Assembly (NCBI GenBank): GCA_013791885.1 | Contig: VMSZ01000012.1 | Coordinates: forward strand, 1 to 59,473 | Length of the DNA stretch: 59,473 nt | Direction: 5' to 3' | From: Sulfurimonas sp. | GTDB lineage: Bacteria > Campylobacterota > Campylobacteria > Campylobacterales > Sulfurimonadaceae | Shown here: piece after piece, positions 44,914 to 54,151 of the stretch | How the letters are laid out: each line of letters begins with the position of its first letter | How positions within the stretch are numbered: the stretch's first letter is position 1 | Translations under genes and position numbers: made by a program | Notes under the pieces: model-generated | Databases searched by the model: none | Seen by the model: the letters and a program-made list of their open reading frames with translations, nothing else | What the model was told of the DNA's origin: nothing

Positions 44914-45843
44914 ATGGTAGAAAGTAAACACGATAAATATTTTTCAAGAAATATGTTAATGATACAAAAGCTCTCACAAGAGGGTTCTGTAAGTGTCGCA
45001 GAATTAGCTGAAGAGTTTAACTGTGCTGTCAGAACAATTTATCGCGACATAGAAAAGCTTCACTTTTTTCCTTTAGAGCTAAACGCAGGAGTTGTCAGCA
45101 TAGCTGAAGGCTTTAGCCTAGGACAGTCTAATTTGCAAGAAAATGAGCTGCTTATTGCAGAGCTTGCGTTTAGTGCTATTGAAGATATAGATACAAGAAC
45201 ACATAAGCATATACAGGCTATTCGTTCTAAACTCTCTTATCCTCTTTTTTTTACGCCCTACACCATAAAAGCAGAAAACTTTGAACCCATCAAAATGGAC
45301 TCGGAACTTCTCAATAAAATGGAAGATGCCATCACTAAAAATAATGTCTCAAAAATCACAAGCCATACTATTACTTCTAGAGTAGAACCCTATAAAATCG
45401 TTGCGTTTGACGGTTTTTGGTACCTGCTCGCCAAAGATTTAAAAGACCAAAAAATAAAAACGTATCTGATTGCTCATGTAAGCGAGTTTCGTGCGACAAC
45501 TGAAGTTTTTGCAAAAACGAACATTGACAAAATCTTGGAAAATGTACACACTGCATGGTTTGCAGACGGTAATAGTTTTGAGGTAAAAATAAAAGTAAAA
45601 CCACAAATAGCACATTATTTTAAACTCAAAAAACATCTCACTTCTCAAAACATACTCAAAGAAAACAACGATGGTTCCCTCATTGTCAGTTTTGAGGTGA
45701 GTAGCGATGAAGATGTAGACAACCTTATAAAATCCTGGCTTCCACATATAGAAGTCATTAAACCAGCGAGATTTAGAAAAAAAATGATTTTAGAATTAGA
45801 GGAGTATGTGAAAGAGTTAAAGCAGTTACATTATGAGTTCTAG
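44914..45843 (+). CDS. WYL-domain transcription regulator
   Basis: The 309-residue regulator has an N-terminal winged helix (SVAELAEEFNCAVRTIYRDIEKL), a WYL domain with FDGFWYLLAKDL, and a C-terminal WCX-like dimer region (about 215-305). WYL proteins sense nucleotides or DNA damage and often control phage-defence islands (for example BrxR and CapW families). It lies 47 nt after the HerA-like gene, in the operon read from box B. It is the only DNA-binding regulator in the island and so the best candidate to bind the repeated 15-mer. Confidence 0.9.
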   Translation: MVESKHDKYFSRNMLMIQKLSQEGSVSVAELAEEFNCAVRTIYRDIEKLHFFPLELNAGVVSIAEGFSLGQSNLQENELLIAELAFSAIEDIDTRTHKHIQAIRSKLSYPLFFTPYTIKAENFEPIKMDSELLNKMEDAITKNNVSKITSHTITSRVEPYKIVAFDGFWYLLAKDLKDQKIKTYLIAHVSEFRATTEVFAKTNIDKILENVHTAWFADGNSFEVKIKVKPQIAHYFKLKKHLTSQNILKENNDGSLIVSFEVSSDEDVDNLIKSWLPHIEVIKPARFRKKMILELEEYVKELKQLHYEF

Positions 45844-45897
45844 GGTTGTTGGTAAAATTCTGTTATAGAACGAGATGTTGAATAGAGAGTATTAATG

Positions 45898-45918
45898 AAC
45901 TCATATTTTTTGTGAGTT
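45898..45918 (+). terminator. Terminator after the WYL gene
   Basis: AACTCA and TGAGTT pair around a nine-base loop and are followed by a T-rich run. The stem is short, so read-through into the next gene is likely. Confidence 0.5.
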
Positions 45919-45956
45919 TAATTTTTATATTTTAAATTATTTGGAAAAGGAATTAA

Positions 45957-46658
45957 ATGGCTGGCGGGTTTGCACTTTTTGGTGGTTTTTTTACGATGCT
46001 TTTAGCATACGGTGTTAGTGACAAAGGAATAATACATACATTAGTAATAATGCTTATTGGATTAATGGGCGGTGCTAGTTTCTTCTTTTTATTGGGTTCT
46101 AAAATTGAACACAAGGGCAAGTCTATACCTACTAGTGACTTAAAGATGAATCTTGCATTCTTGGGAACAGCAGGAACAACATATCTTGGTTATACATATT
46201 ATGGAGAAGGATTTGTTGATACATTAATTGGAACACTTATCGGCTTTATAGGGGGATTTATTATTATATTTATTATCTCGCAGATTGTTATTGGAAAAGA
46301 TTCTTCAGAGAAAGCAGAAGACGAACTACGTGCATATAAAGAAACTCCTGAATATAAAGCAAACCAAGAAAAAAAGCGTAAAGAAGAGAAGCGTAAAGAA
46401 AAAGCACAATATGATGCTGAATGTTTACGTATCAATGAAGTATATCAAGAGATGTATGATAGTGTAGATCGTAGAAATATGAGTGAATATGAAATAAAAG
46501 AACTCCGTGAAAAAATTAAAAGTCGAGCAGACGACCATGTGTCGTATCGTGAAAAAGATATTGTTAAACAATATACTGAAGATATTTTGGCAGGTCGCAT
46601 GACAGTTATACGTGATGTACTTAACAACAGGATTGGTGCCAGACGACATGATGAGTAG
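45957..46658 (+). CDS. Membrane protein with charged coiled-coil tail (233 aa)
   Basis: The protein has four hydrophobic segments in its first half (about 3-20, 24-45, 62-82, 86-110) and then a Lys/Glu-rich helical tail (about 120-233) facing the cytoplasm. AAAAGGAATTAA precedes the ATG. No family recognised. In defence systems such membrane-helix proteins can act as effectors or anchors, but nothing in the sequence proves this. Confidence 0.72.
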   Translation: MAGGFALFGGFFTMLLAYGVSDKGIIHTLVIMLIGLMGGASFFFLLGSKIEHKGKSIPTSDLKMNLAFLGTAGTTYLGYTYYGEGFVDTLIGTLIGFIGGFIIIFIISQIVIGKDSSEKAEDELRAYKETPEYKANQEKKRKEEKRKEKAQYDAECLRINEVYQEMYDSVDRRNMSEYEIKELREKIKSRADDHVSYREKDIVKQYTEDILAGRMTVIRDVLNNRIGARRHDE

Positions 46659-46764
46659 CAATAAATCTTTTATATTTTCGCTTATCTAGTGGTAAAATCG
46701 GAAATAATTGTATTTGTTACTTTTTGTAAAAAAACAGCTTTTTGCTACAAAAAAAAAATATTCG

Positions 46765-46796
46765 CGACACAACATGTCATTGATAAAAGTTATACT
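46765..46796 (+). promoter_or_regulatory. Island box C + -10 (YbjN-protease operon)
   Basis: CGACACAACATGTCA (46765-46779) is followed after 11 nt by TATACT (46791-46796), 25 nt before the YbjN-like ATG. It differs from the consensus at one or two positions and keeps the exact spacing. Confidence 0.75.
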
Positions 46797-46821
46797 CAAA
46801 CATCAAAAAAAAGGATTATAT

Positions 46822-47340
46822 ATGGCAATGACATTACAAGAGATAGCTAGCATCTTCGAAGAGTTAGAATTTGGACATCACTTAAAAGAAGAAGATTCTG
46901 TGATTATTTCTGCTGGCGGCTCTGCTGAGAACAGATTAGCATATTTTGTTAGAGCGAGAGAAGACGGAGAGCTTTTTGAGATGTCTGGGAGACTTCTTGA
47001 TGAAGAAACAAATGTAATAAGTGCAAAAAATCATAAATATGTAAATATTTTGATGGCATATCTCTTGCAGAGAAATAATGATACAAAGTTTGGCACATGG
47101 GAGTTTGATTCTTCAGATGGAACTATATCTATAAATATAGAGATACCATTAGAAGATAATCAATTAACAAAAGCGCAATTAAAACGTATTACTGGCTATA
47201 TGATAAGTTGTGGGACAGAAGCAGGAGAAATAAAACATATATTAGAACATGGAAAACTTCCTCTTGGTGGAGATGAAGCAGCAAAAAAAATTGCAGAACT
47301 AGAAGCAATGTTAGCACAACTTCAAGGAAATGGTATCTAA
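46822..47340 (+). CDS. YbjN-like (type III chaperone-fold) protein
   Basis: The 172-residue protein has a YbjN/type III secretion chaperone-like fold: an N-terminal helix, central strands, the helix VNILMAYLLQRNND, then FGTWEFDSSDGTISINIEIP and an amphipathic C-terminal helix. Such proteins bind clients or partner proteins. The ATG at 46822 is chosen because AAGGATTATAT precedes it and box C lies upstream. A perfect hairpin overlaps its stop codon and should reduce read-through to the protease gene. Confidence 0.7.
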   Translation: MAMTLQEIASIFEELEFGHHLKEEDSVIISAGGSAENRLAYFVRAREDGELFEMSGRLLDEETNVISAKNHKYVNILMAYLLQRNNDTKFGTWEFDSSDGTISINIEIPLEDNQLTKAQLKRITGYMISCGTEAGEIKHILEHGKLPLGGDEAAKKIAELEAMLAQLQGNGI

Positions 47341-47363
47341 GAGATTTTCTCTTAGATACTTTT
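47333..47363 (+). terminator. Hairpin after the YbjN-like gene
   Basis: GTATCTAAGAGA and TCTCTTAGATAC form a perfect 12-bp stem with a TTT loop, followed by TTTT. It lies in the 56-nt gap before the protease gene and is probably a partial terminator that lowers expression of the protease. Confidence 0.7.
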
Positions 47364-47396
47364 AGCCATTTGAAATATTGTTATAAGGATTAATTA

Positions 47397-50141
47397 TTGA
47401 GAACACTATTTTTAACGGCTAAAAGATTTGCTATAGATGCAAATGCAGAGCAGATTACACTTGAACACTTTAAAAAAGCTCTTAATACACTTGAGTTTGT
47501 AGACAATGACGCACAGAAATTGATATGTGAATATTTGGATGTAAAGCAAACATTACATCAGGGCTACTCAAAAGAAAACATTGAAAATGCAAGCAAGTAC
47601 GCAACAGTTGCGTTTGATGACAAGGTAAAAGAGTTTAAAACATTTTTAGAGTCTAACGGCTATGCACTGAATACAGTAGCAACAAGATTGTTTATAGAGA
47701 AGAAAAATTCACTTGCTGCGTTTAAAGAGAGCATTCGAAAGCTTGAAGAGTCTTTGGCATCACAAGTATTTGGTCAAGAGAGTGCTATAGAAGCAGTATG
47801 TGACAAGATGGTTGAAGCTAGTTACAACCTTGCATCAAACACTCCAAAAGCTATTTTCTTTTTTCTTGGGCCACCGGCTACAGGTAAAACAATGCTTGCA
47901 GAACTTATGGGCAAAGAGATTGAAGGTTATGATGGCTTTAAAATCTTCGACATGACACAGTTTACAGACGAAGAGTCCGGTCTTGGATTATTTGGTTCAG
48001 AAGCGGTTTATAAGGGTTCAGGTGAGGGGAAACTTACTAAGTATGTCAAAGAAAACCCAAAGTCGGTAATTGTTTTTGATGAGATAGAAAAAACACATCC
48101 AGGTGTCATGTCAAATTTTTTAATGATGCTCTCATCTGGAAAAGCTGAAGATACGCATACGGGCGAGACCATAGATTTCAAAGAGACTATCCTTGTATTT
48201 ACATCAAATTTAGGTTCAGAACTTTACAATAACCAAAGCTTTATAGACTTGATGAAGCAAAATCCATTGGAGGCGAACTCTACTATCATAGAAGCGATAG
48301 GCAGAGAAGAAAAACTTGTAAATGGCAGGATGGTAAAAGCGCTCTCGCCGGAGATGCTATCGCGTTTGTCGCAGGGTCAGATTGTACTTTTTAATAAACT
48401 TCCATATGAAGCACTTTTAAATATAGCCAAAAAACAAATCACCAAAATGCAAGACGGCTTTGTCAAAGAGTTTGGCATAAATATAGAGTATCAAGATTTT
48501 ACAAAGCTCGTCTCTTTGCTTATTTTGTCTTTGGCTCCGCAAATAGATGTACGAAAGATGAAAGCAAAACTGCCGGTGGCTCTATTTGACCTTGTGACAG
48601 ACCATATTCGAAGAAGTGATGACATCATAGAAAAAATAGTGTTCACACTTGATGAGGCCTCATCTCGAACAGTGCAGGAAGATTTGTTAAGTCTCGAGGC
48701 ACAAAAACAGACGAGTATGCTGCATACACTCTTTAGAAAAAATGAAACTTATTCTCATAAGGTGAGTACGAAGTTTGAGCATGGCGTTTTAAGCTTTGAA
48801 TTTTCAGCTTTAGCGAGAAAAAAACTCGCACGCTCTTCTGACTTTAGTGGAGAAGATGGTCTTGTCTTTGAAGTGCCAAACATCAGTTTCTCAAATGTGG
48901 CTGGACATGCCATGGCAAAAAAAAGACTCAGCGAGGTCATCAACATACTCAAAGACCCAAGTAAGCTTGATGCTTTTGATGTGAGTTTACCAAAAGGAAT
49001 GTTGCTTTTTGGAGTGCCTGGAACTGGAAAAACGATGCTTGCAAAAGCCTTTGCTAATGAAGCAGACCTTCCTTTCATACAAACTACGGGAAGCGAAATT
49101 TTAAGTCTTGAGCTTATGAAAAAAATCTTCAAAAAAGCAAGAGAATATGCGCCATCCATCATCTTCATAGATGAGATAGACGCCATCGGGTCAAGAAATG
49201 GAAGTGGACTCGACATTCTCATCAACCAGTTTTTAACAGAGCTCAATGGCTTCTCGGACAACTCCGAAGAACAAGTTTTCGTCATAGCCGCGACAAACCT
49301 CAAAGAAAAAATCGATCCGGCGATTTTACGTTCTGGTCGTATAGACCTGCATGTGGAGATAGACTCGCTAGACCGAGAAGCTCGCGAGTTTTTCATAAAC
49401 CAGATACTCAAAAAACCGACTTCAGGCGAGTTTGACAAAGAAAAACTCCTCACTTACACAGCCGGCATGACGGGAGCAGATTTACAAAAAGTATCTCGAG
49501 AAAGCGCTCTTTTCGTTTTTAGAAACAATTTGGAGTTTATTACCCAAGAGATACTCATAGAGCAGATAAATACTATCAAATACGGTGAGAGAATCACGCA
49601 TAAATCGATAGAAAAACTGATGGAGTCAACCGCTATTCATGAAGCTGGACACGCAGTAATTTCGAGAATATTGATGCCTGAAGTGAGAATAGAACAAATC
49701 ACAGTTGTTCCAAGAAATAATGCACTCGGATTTGTCTCTTATGATCAAGACGCAGATTTAAGTAATCTGACAAGACAAGAGATAAAAAATAAACTCTGCG
49801 TTGCGTTTGCAGGGCGTGAAGCACAGCTTAAAGAGTATGGAGAAGAGGGTTTTGACAGTGGAGCTTCAAGTGATTTAAACATGGCAACAAAGTATGCTCA
49901 CTACGCCATCGCAACACTTGGCATGGGTGAGAGTACAGGCTACATCAATGTATCTAATTTCAAAGAAGATTCTCTATTTGAAAAAGAGATAGAAGCAGAG
50001 CTTAAACTATGGCTGGGCGAAGCGCAGCAGAAGACAAAAGAGCTGGTAAAAAACAACTGGAACAAAATCTCCACACTCGCAAAGTTGCTACAGGAAAAAG
50101 AGATAGTCAATGAAGCTGAGCTTATAAATCTGATGCAATAA
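47397..50141 (+). CDS. Clp-type/FtsH-type double AAA+ metalloprotease fusion
   Basis: The 914-residue protein joins two unrelated unfoldases and a peptidase. After a Clp-N-like helical region (1-115) comes a ClpA/B-type AAA+ module with Walker A GPPATGKT (158-165) and Walker B VIVFDEIEK. It is followed by an FtsH-type AAA+ module with Walker A GVPGTGKT (539-546), IIFIDEIDAIGSR and the second region DPAILRSGRID. An M41 peptidase ends it with zinc site HEAGH (748-752) and the third ligand Asp826 in GASSDLNMATKYA. There are no membrane helices, unlike FtsH. It should be a soluble ATP-driven protease. It starts at a TTG with TAAGGA upstream. Confidence 0.88.
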   Translation: MRTLFLTAKRFAIDANAEQITLEHFKKALNTLEFVDNDAQKLICEYLDVKQTLHQGYSKENIENASKYATVAFDDKVKEFKTFLESNGYALNTVATRLFIEKKNSLAAFKESIRKLEESLASQVFGQESAIEAVCDKMVEASYNLASNTPKAIFFFLGPPATGKTMLAELMGKEIEGYDGFKIFDMTQFTDEESGLGLFGSEAVYKGSGEGKLTKYVKENPKSVIVFDEIEKTHPGVMSNFLMMLSSGKAEDTHTGETIDFKETILVFTSNLGSELYNNQSFIDLMKQNPLEANSTIIEAIGREEKLVNGRMVKALSPEMLSRLSQGQIVLFNKLPYEALLNIAKKQITKMQDGFVKEFGINIEYQDFTKLVSLLILSLAPQIDVRKMKAKLPVALFDLVTDHIRRSDDIIEKIVFTLDEASSRTVQEDLLSLEAQKQTSMLHTLFRKNETYSHKVSTKFEHGVLSFEFSALARKKLARSSDFSGEDGLVFEVPNISFSNVAGHAMAKKRLSEVINILKDPSKLDAFDVSLPKGMLLFGVPGTGKTMLAKAFANEADLPFIQTTGSEILSLELMKKIFKKAREYAPSIIFIDEIDAIGSRNGSGLDILINQFLTELNGFSDNSEEQVFVIAATNLKEKIDPAILRSGRIDLHVEIDSLDREAREFFINQILKKPTSGEFDKEKLLTYTAGMTGADLQKVSRESALFVFRNNLEFITQEILIEQINTIKYGERITHKSIEKLMESTAIHEAGHAVISRILMPEVRIEQITVVPRNNALGFVSYDQDADLSNLTRQEIKNKLCVAFAGREAQLKEYGEEGFDSGASSDLNMATKYAHYAIATLGMGESTGYINVSNFKEDSLFEKEIEAELKLWLGEAQQKTKELVKNNWNKISTLAKLLQEKEIVNEAELINLMQ

Positions 50142-50166
50142 GATAGATGTATAAAAGGGGAAATTC

Positions 50167-51678
50167 ATGGCGATAAATAATAGCGGAGAAGGCAATAGTG
50201 AAGAAGATACTTATTTTATAACGAGCAATCCAAATAAATGGGTTTCGGAAGAAGCAGCTGAGGCAGATTACGAAGAATCAAAAGTGAAATTAGACGAAAT
50301 ACATTCTATATTGCATAAATATAAAAATATCAATGAATCATTAATTCGTGCAGTGCACAAAGGCGATTTACAAGAGACTCAACTCCTTCTAGGAATGGGA
50401 GCGAATCCAAAGATAAGTGATAGTGATGGAGTGACAGCATTAATGTATGCAGCGAGGCGAGGTAGTGTTGAAATCATTAAACTATTGGTGGATAGCGGAT
50501 CAAATATAAACGCACAGGACAAGAAAGGATTAACGGCATTAATGCATGCCATTGTAAAGGGATTTGTTGAATCGATAAAAGTGCTACTCAAGAGCGGTGC
50601 TGATGTACAAGTGCTCGACAAAGATGGCTATACGGCTTTAACGCATGCATTAAAGCTCCAAAACGGCTCTGAAATAATAAAGTTTTTTCCAGGCAATGAG
50701 GTTGATATTGACAAGAGGGATGCAAATGGTCACACAGCTTTGATGATTGCTGGATGGAATGGAAATCTTGAAGAGATAAGACGATTGTTAAGCTTGGGCG
50801 CTGATATAAATGCGAGGGAAACTTTTTCAAAAGATTGTCCCGAGCGCAACTCGTTGATGCTTGCAATACAAAACGGGAAAACCGAAGCGGTAAAACTTTT
50901 GTTGGAGAGTGGAGCTGACATAAAAGCTATTGATTACGAGGGCAGAAGCGTCTTGGAGTACGCGTTAGATAATGAAGACTTTTCAATAGTGGAAATATTG
51001 GTAAATAGAGGGATAGATATAAATCAGAAAGACAAACATGGAACTACATGGTTAATCAATGCGGCAGTATTGGGAAATGTGGATATGGCCAGAATATTAT
51101 TGGACTATGGCGTCGATGTAAATGAAAAATGTTTGGAAGGGTGGTCGGCGTTAATGTTCTCTTCTTCCAAAGGCGATAAAAATCTTCTGCAACTTTTGAT
51201 AGACAGAGGTGCAGATGTTGAAGTAAGTAGCGATGATGGCGAAAAAGCTTTATTGCTGGCCTCTTCTGAAGGCCATGAAGAAGTAGTCGAGCTTCTACTA
51301 GCCAATGGAGCGGATATAAAGGCTAGAAATTATCTTAGAATGTCCGCGTTTACGAAAGCTGTAATGAACGAAAAATTCATTGTCGCAAAATTGCTACTGG
51401 AATATGGCGCGGATGTAAATGAAAAACTCATTGATGGACAGAGTATACTGAGCTGGGCAATAAATCAGAATAGAGTTGAGATGGTGGAGTTTTTTCTTGA
51501 AAATGACGCCAGAATGGAAGACAAAGACAAGAGCGGAAAAACGCCGCTTTTGTTGGCTTCGGAATTAGGACATAAAAGCATAGTTGACATGTTGATACTC
51601 AAAGGGGCAAATACTTCAGCGAGAGATGGAGACGGCAATGGGATGGATCAATACCTGTTTGACAACGACATGATATAG
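50167..51678 (+). CDS. Ankyrin-repeat protein
   Basis: The 503-residue protein has a short N-terminal region and about twelve ankyrin repeats from residue 60 to the end (for example DGVTALMYAARRGSVEIIKL, NGHTALMIAGWNGNLEEI). It has no signal peptide or enzymatic domain. Ankyrin arrays bind proteins, so it could be the adaptor or a decoy target of the protease encoded 25 nt upstream. AAAAGGGG precedes the ATG. The repeats are regular, which suggests recent selection for binding. Confidence 0.9.
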   Translation: MAINNSGEGNSEEDTYFITSNPNKWVSEEAAEADYEESKVKLDEIHSILHKYKNINESLIRAVHKGDLQETQLLLGMGANPKISDSDGVTALMYAARRGSVEIIKLLVDSGSNINAQDKKGLTALMHAIVKGFVESIKVLLKSGADVQVLDKDGYTALTHALKLQNGSEIIKFFPGNEVDIDKRDANGHTALMIAGWNGNLEEIRRLLSLGADINARETFSKDCPERNSLMLAIQNGKTEAVKLLLESGADIKAIDYEGRSVLEYALDNEDFSIVEILVNRGIDINQKDKHGTTWLINAAVLGNVDMARILLDYGVDVNEKCLEGWSALMFSSSKGDKNLLQLLIDRGADVEVSSDDGEKALLLASSEGHEEVVELLLANGADIKARNYLRMSAFTKAVMNEKFIVAKLLLEYGADVNEKLIDGQSILSWAINQNRVEMVEFFLENDARMEDKDKSGKTPLLLASELGHKSIVDMLILKGANTSARDGDGNGMDQYLFDNDMI

Positions 51679-51740
51679 CACGCTCTACTCGCCTGTCATA
51701 TTCATACAGAAAAATAATAAACAAAATAAAAGGAATCCCC

Positions 51741-51917
51741 TTGACCAACTCAAAAACATTCAGACTATTTATAAGTTCAACATTCAACGACTTCCGTAGA
51801 GAGCGTGAAGTTTTACAAACAAAAGTATTTCCACATGCCAAAGAGTACGCTTCAAGCAAAGGATACACCTTCCAACCCAAGTTACTTGAATTTATAAGGC
51901 CTAATGTTTCTTTATAA
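51741..51917 (+). pseudogene. DUF4062 N-terminal stub
   Basis: A 58-codon frame from a TTG (AAAAGGAATCCCC upstream) reads MTNSKTFRLFISSTFNDFRR and then EREVLQTKVFPHAKEY, the characteristic start of DUF4062 domains that front STAND/NACHT NTPases. After GYTFQP the sequence leaves the family and stops. It is therefore a truncated remnant of a larger conflict protein. The flanks 51679-51740 and 51918-52063 hold no other gene. Confidence 0.75.
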
Positions 51918-51928
51918 ATGTTGAAATA

Positions 51929-51952
51929 CTAAAGCCTAAAAGCTCGCTTTAG
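51929..51952. terminator. Possible terminator between convergent units
   Basis: CTAAAGC and GCTTTAG pair around a ten-base loop between the DUF4062 stub and the transporter gene. The loop is long and no clear T-run follows, so this is weak. Confidence 0.35.
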
Positions 51953-52063
51953 AGATATCAAAAAAATAAGTATTTATCGTTAAAGATATAAATAATCTAT
52001 TGTATGATTTTTATAATGGTTGTGAATCTAAGTCACTATATTGTTCTGCGCAAACAAAATACT

Positions 52064-54151
52064 TTAATGATTTTTGACTGCCCTAGATTTATCTTTCAAA
52101 AGTTTAGGAATCAGATAAATATCACTCAAAGTACTCAAAAACAGGATAAGTCCGAGGTATAGAGCACTGATGGCAACGGAACCGGAAGTGGCTAGAGAGA
52201 TGCAAAGCAGCACAAAGACCATGATAGAGTGTATAAACGCATTGGCGGAGTAGTTATGAAACTCTGAATTTTGTTTGCACATGACATCATCTGCGCTACA
52301 TGAGCCATCGGCTAGCTTAGTGTAAGCCTGATAGATTTCCGCATCACTTGCTATGGCTATAGAGAGTATTATGGCGATTAACAGTTCTATGGAAAGCGTT
52401 ATGTTGAGCAGCTCAATCAAACCTAAAAAAATGATGATTGGAAAAGCATTTAAGAAAATTGTTTTGACAATGAATTTCTTATCTTGAGTAAACAATGTTA
52501 CTATAATCGCGACAAGTACAAGTAAAAGAATTATGGAAGCAAACACATTTGAAAATGCTTCAGTTTTTGCAGAAGAGACCAGTGTTTGAGCATCAAGAAT
52601 GAGTAGCTCGTCATAAAAACTCATAGATTCAAGGAGCTCTACAAGTTTATTTATATCTGCGTTTTCATTCAAATAGATACTCACGACAAGATGCTCATTT
52701 TTTAAAACATCATTATATTTATTAAACAGGTCAAGATAGAAGAGGGTGCCTTTAATGCTTGCTTTTTCAAGTGTAAAATCTTCACCTGGATTGGCATTTG
52801 CAAATTGTTCTTTGAGGTATGTATTAAAAGAGACAACCGACTCAACATCTTCATGAGCGAGTAGATTTGTCTCTAAAAGTTCTAATTTTTTCATGGAGTC
52901 TACAGAGAGAGTACTGTCCATAAACGCAAGAGTAACGACATTTTGAGAAGCATCTGAGTGCTGCGTTTGTGTCTGTTTTGAGAAGGATAAAACGCCATAG
53001 ATTGCGAAAGTCGCCAGTAGTAAAATTGCAAATGAGTATTTGTTGGAATCCATTTTTTCACTAAAGCGTTTAAAAACATCTACTCCCAAGAGTTCAGAAT
53101 CGCTTACTTTGAAAAAACTGAGGAGACTTACAGAAAAAAGAGGTGTTAAGATTATGCTTAGAGCAACAGTGATGAGAATCATGCTAATAAGTGAATAAAG
53201 AAGGCTGACATCGGTAATGAGAAACAGCATGGTGGAGGCAAAGATTATCACTATAGCGCCGCTTAATTGCGGAACAAAAGTTCTGTCAAGTGTATATTTT
53301 AATGCTTTTGTTGCGTTTATATATTTTTGAGATACATGCCATTTATAGTAAAAATAGAGATAATTTGACAATCCAAGAGTAGCAGATATTAAAATCATAG
53401 AGTAGGTGAGTAGTCGGTCGGGACTCATTAGTGAATAAAACGAGAGAGATAAAATTGTAAGTACCACAACAAATGCCACAGAACTTAAAGGCGCTATCCA
53501 TGTTTTGAAAACAACTCTCATGAGCAGCATAAGAAGAAAAATAGCTACTGCGCTTACCAAGAGATTGATTTTAAAAGAGCTCTCTGTAAATGGCTGAGAG
53601 AGTGTGTAGTCAAGCTCTAGTTCGATGTCTTCAAAAGATATCTGAGACTTTGAAGAGACAAAAAAATCTATTCTTTTTTCCTCCTCATTAAAAAAGGGAT
53701 TGAAAAATTTCTCGTTTGAGTTTGTAATTATCTTGACATACTCAGCGAGCGGTTCTTCGTTTAGAGATGTGTAGGCCAACAGAGTTGAATTGTCAGTATC
53801 TTGTATTTGTTTGGTGTAGGGTGTATTAAATATAGATTTTACATAGGAAAAATCTGGATTGTTACCGAGTTGAAGGTCGATTTTTTTGAGACTTTCTAAA
53901 AACGCACTATCGATGGTATCAGATTGAAATGAGAGTCTATAGATATACTCCTCGCCCATGTTTTGATGCAGCAGTTTTGCGTGATCCTTGCTTCCATCGA
54001 GCCAAAAACTCTCATTTAGTGAAGTGAACTCAGGTTTTATGAAAAAGGCCAAAGCTAAAGTAAGCGTGAGTAAAAATGTGAGAACAAAGACTCTCCATTT
54101 GTAAATCAGCTTGTATGTATGTATCGGAATTTTATTGGCACTAAAAATCAT
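52064..54151 (-). CDS. RND/MMPL-family membrane transporter
   Basis: The 695-residue protein has the RND layout twice: a first helix (about 20-38), an extracytoplasmic loop (about 40-195), five further helices (195-350), then helix, loop (about 390-535) and a second five-helix bundle to 680. It resembles MMPL-type exporters and the HAE3 group. The usual Asp pair for proton relay is only partly visible (SIAIASDAEIYQ in the second half). Its start overlaps the thioredoxin-fold gene by 4 nt. Substrate is unknown; lipids or peptides are possible. Confidence 0.82.
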   Translation of the reverse strand: MIFSANKIPIHTYKLIYKWRVFVLTFLLTLTLALAFFIKPEFTSLNESFWLDGSKDHAKLLHQNMGEEYIYRLSFQSDTIDSAFLESLKKIDLQLGNNPDFSYVKSIFNTPYTKQIQDTDNSTLLAYTSLNEEPLAEYVKIITNSNEKFFNPFFNEEEKRIDFFVSSKSQISFEDIELELDYTLSQPFTESSFKINLLVSAVAIFLLMLLMRVVFKTWIAPLSSVAFVVVLTILSLSFYSLMSPDRLLTYSMILISATLGLSNYLYFYYKWHVSQKYINATKALKYTLDRTFVPQLSGAIVIIFASTMLFLITDVSLLYSLISMILITVALSIILTPLFSVSLLSFFKVSDSELLGVDVFKRFSEKMDSNKYSFAILLLATFAIYGVLSFSKQTQTQHSDASQNVVTLAFMDSTLSVDSMKKLELLETNLLAHEDVESVVSFNTYLKEQFANANPGEDFTLEKASIKGTLFYLDLFNKYNDVLKNEHLVVSIYLNENADINKLVELLESMSFYDELLILDAQTLVSSAKTEAFSNVFASIILLLVLVAIIVTLFTQDKKFIVKTIFLNAFPIIIFLGLIELLNITLSIELLIAIILSIAIASDAEIYQAYTKLADGSCSADDVMCKQNSEFHNYSANAFIHSIMVFVLLCISLATSGSVAISALYLGLILFLSTLSDIYLIPKLLKDKSRAVKNH

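Noticed and set aside
48755-49453. A 232-codon frame antisense to the double AAA+ protease gene
   Set aside because: It lies wholly inside a well-supported gene, has low-complexity Ser-rich composition typical of antisense frames and no ribosome site of note.
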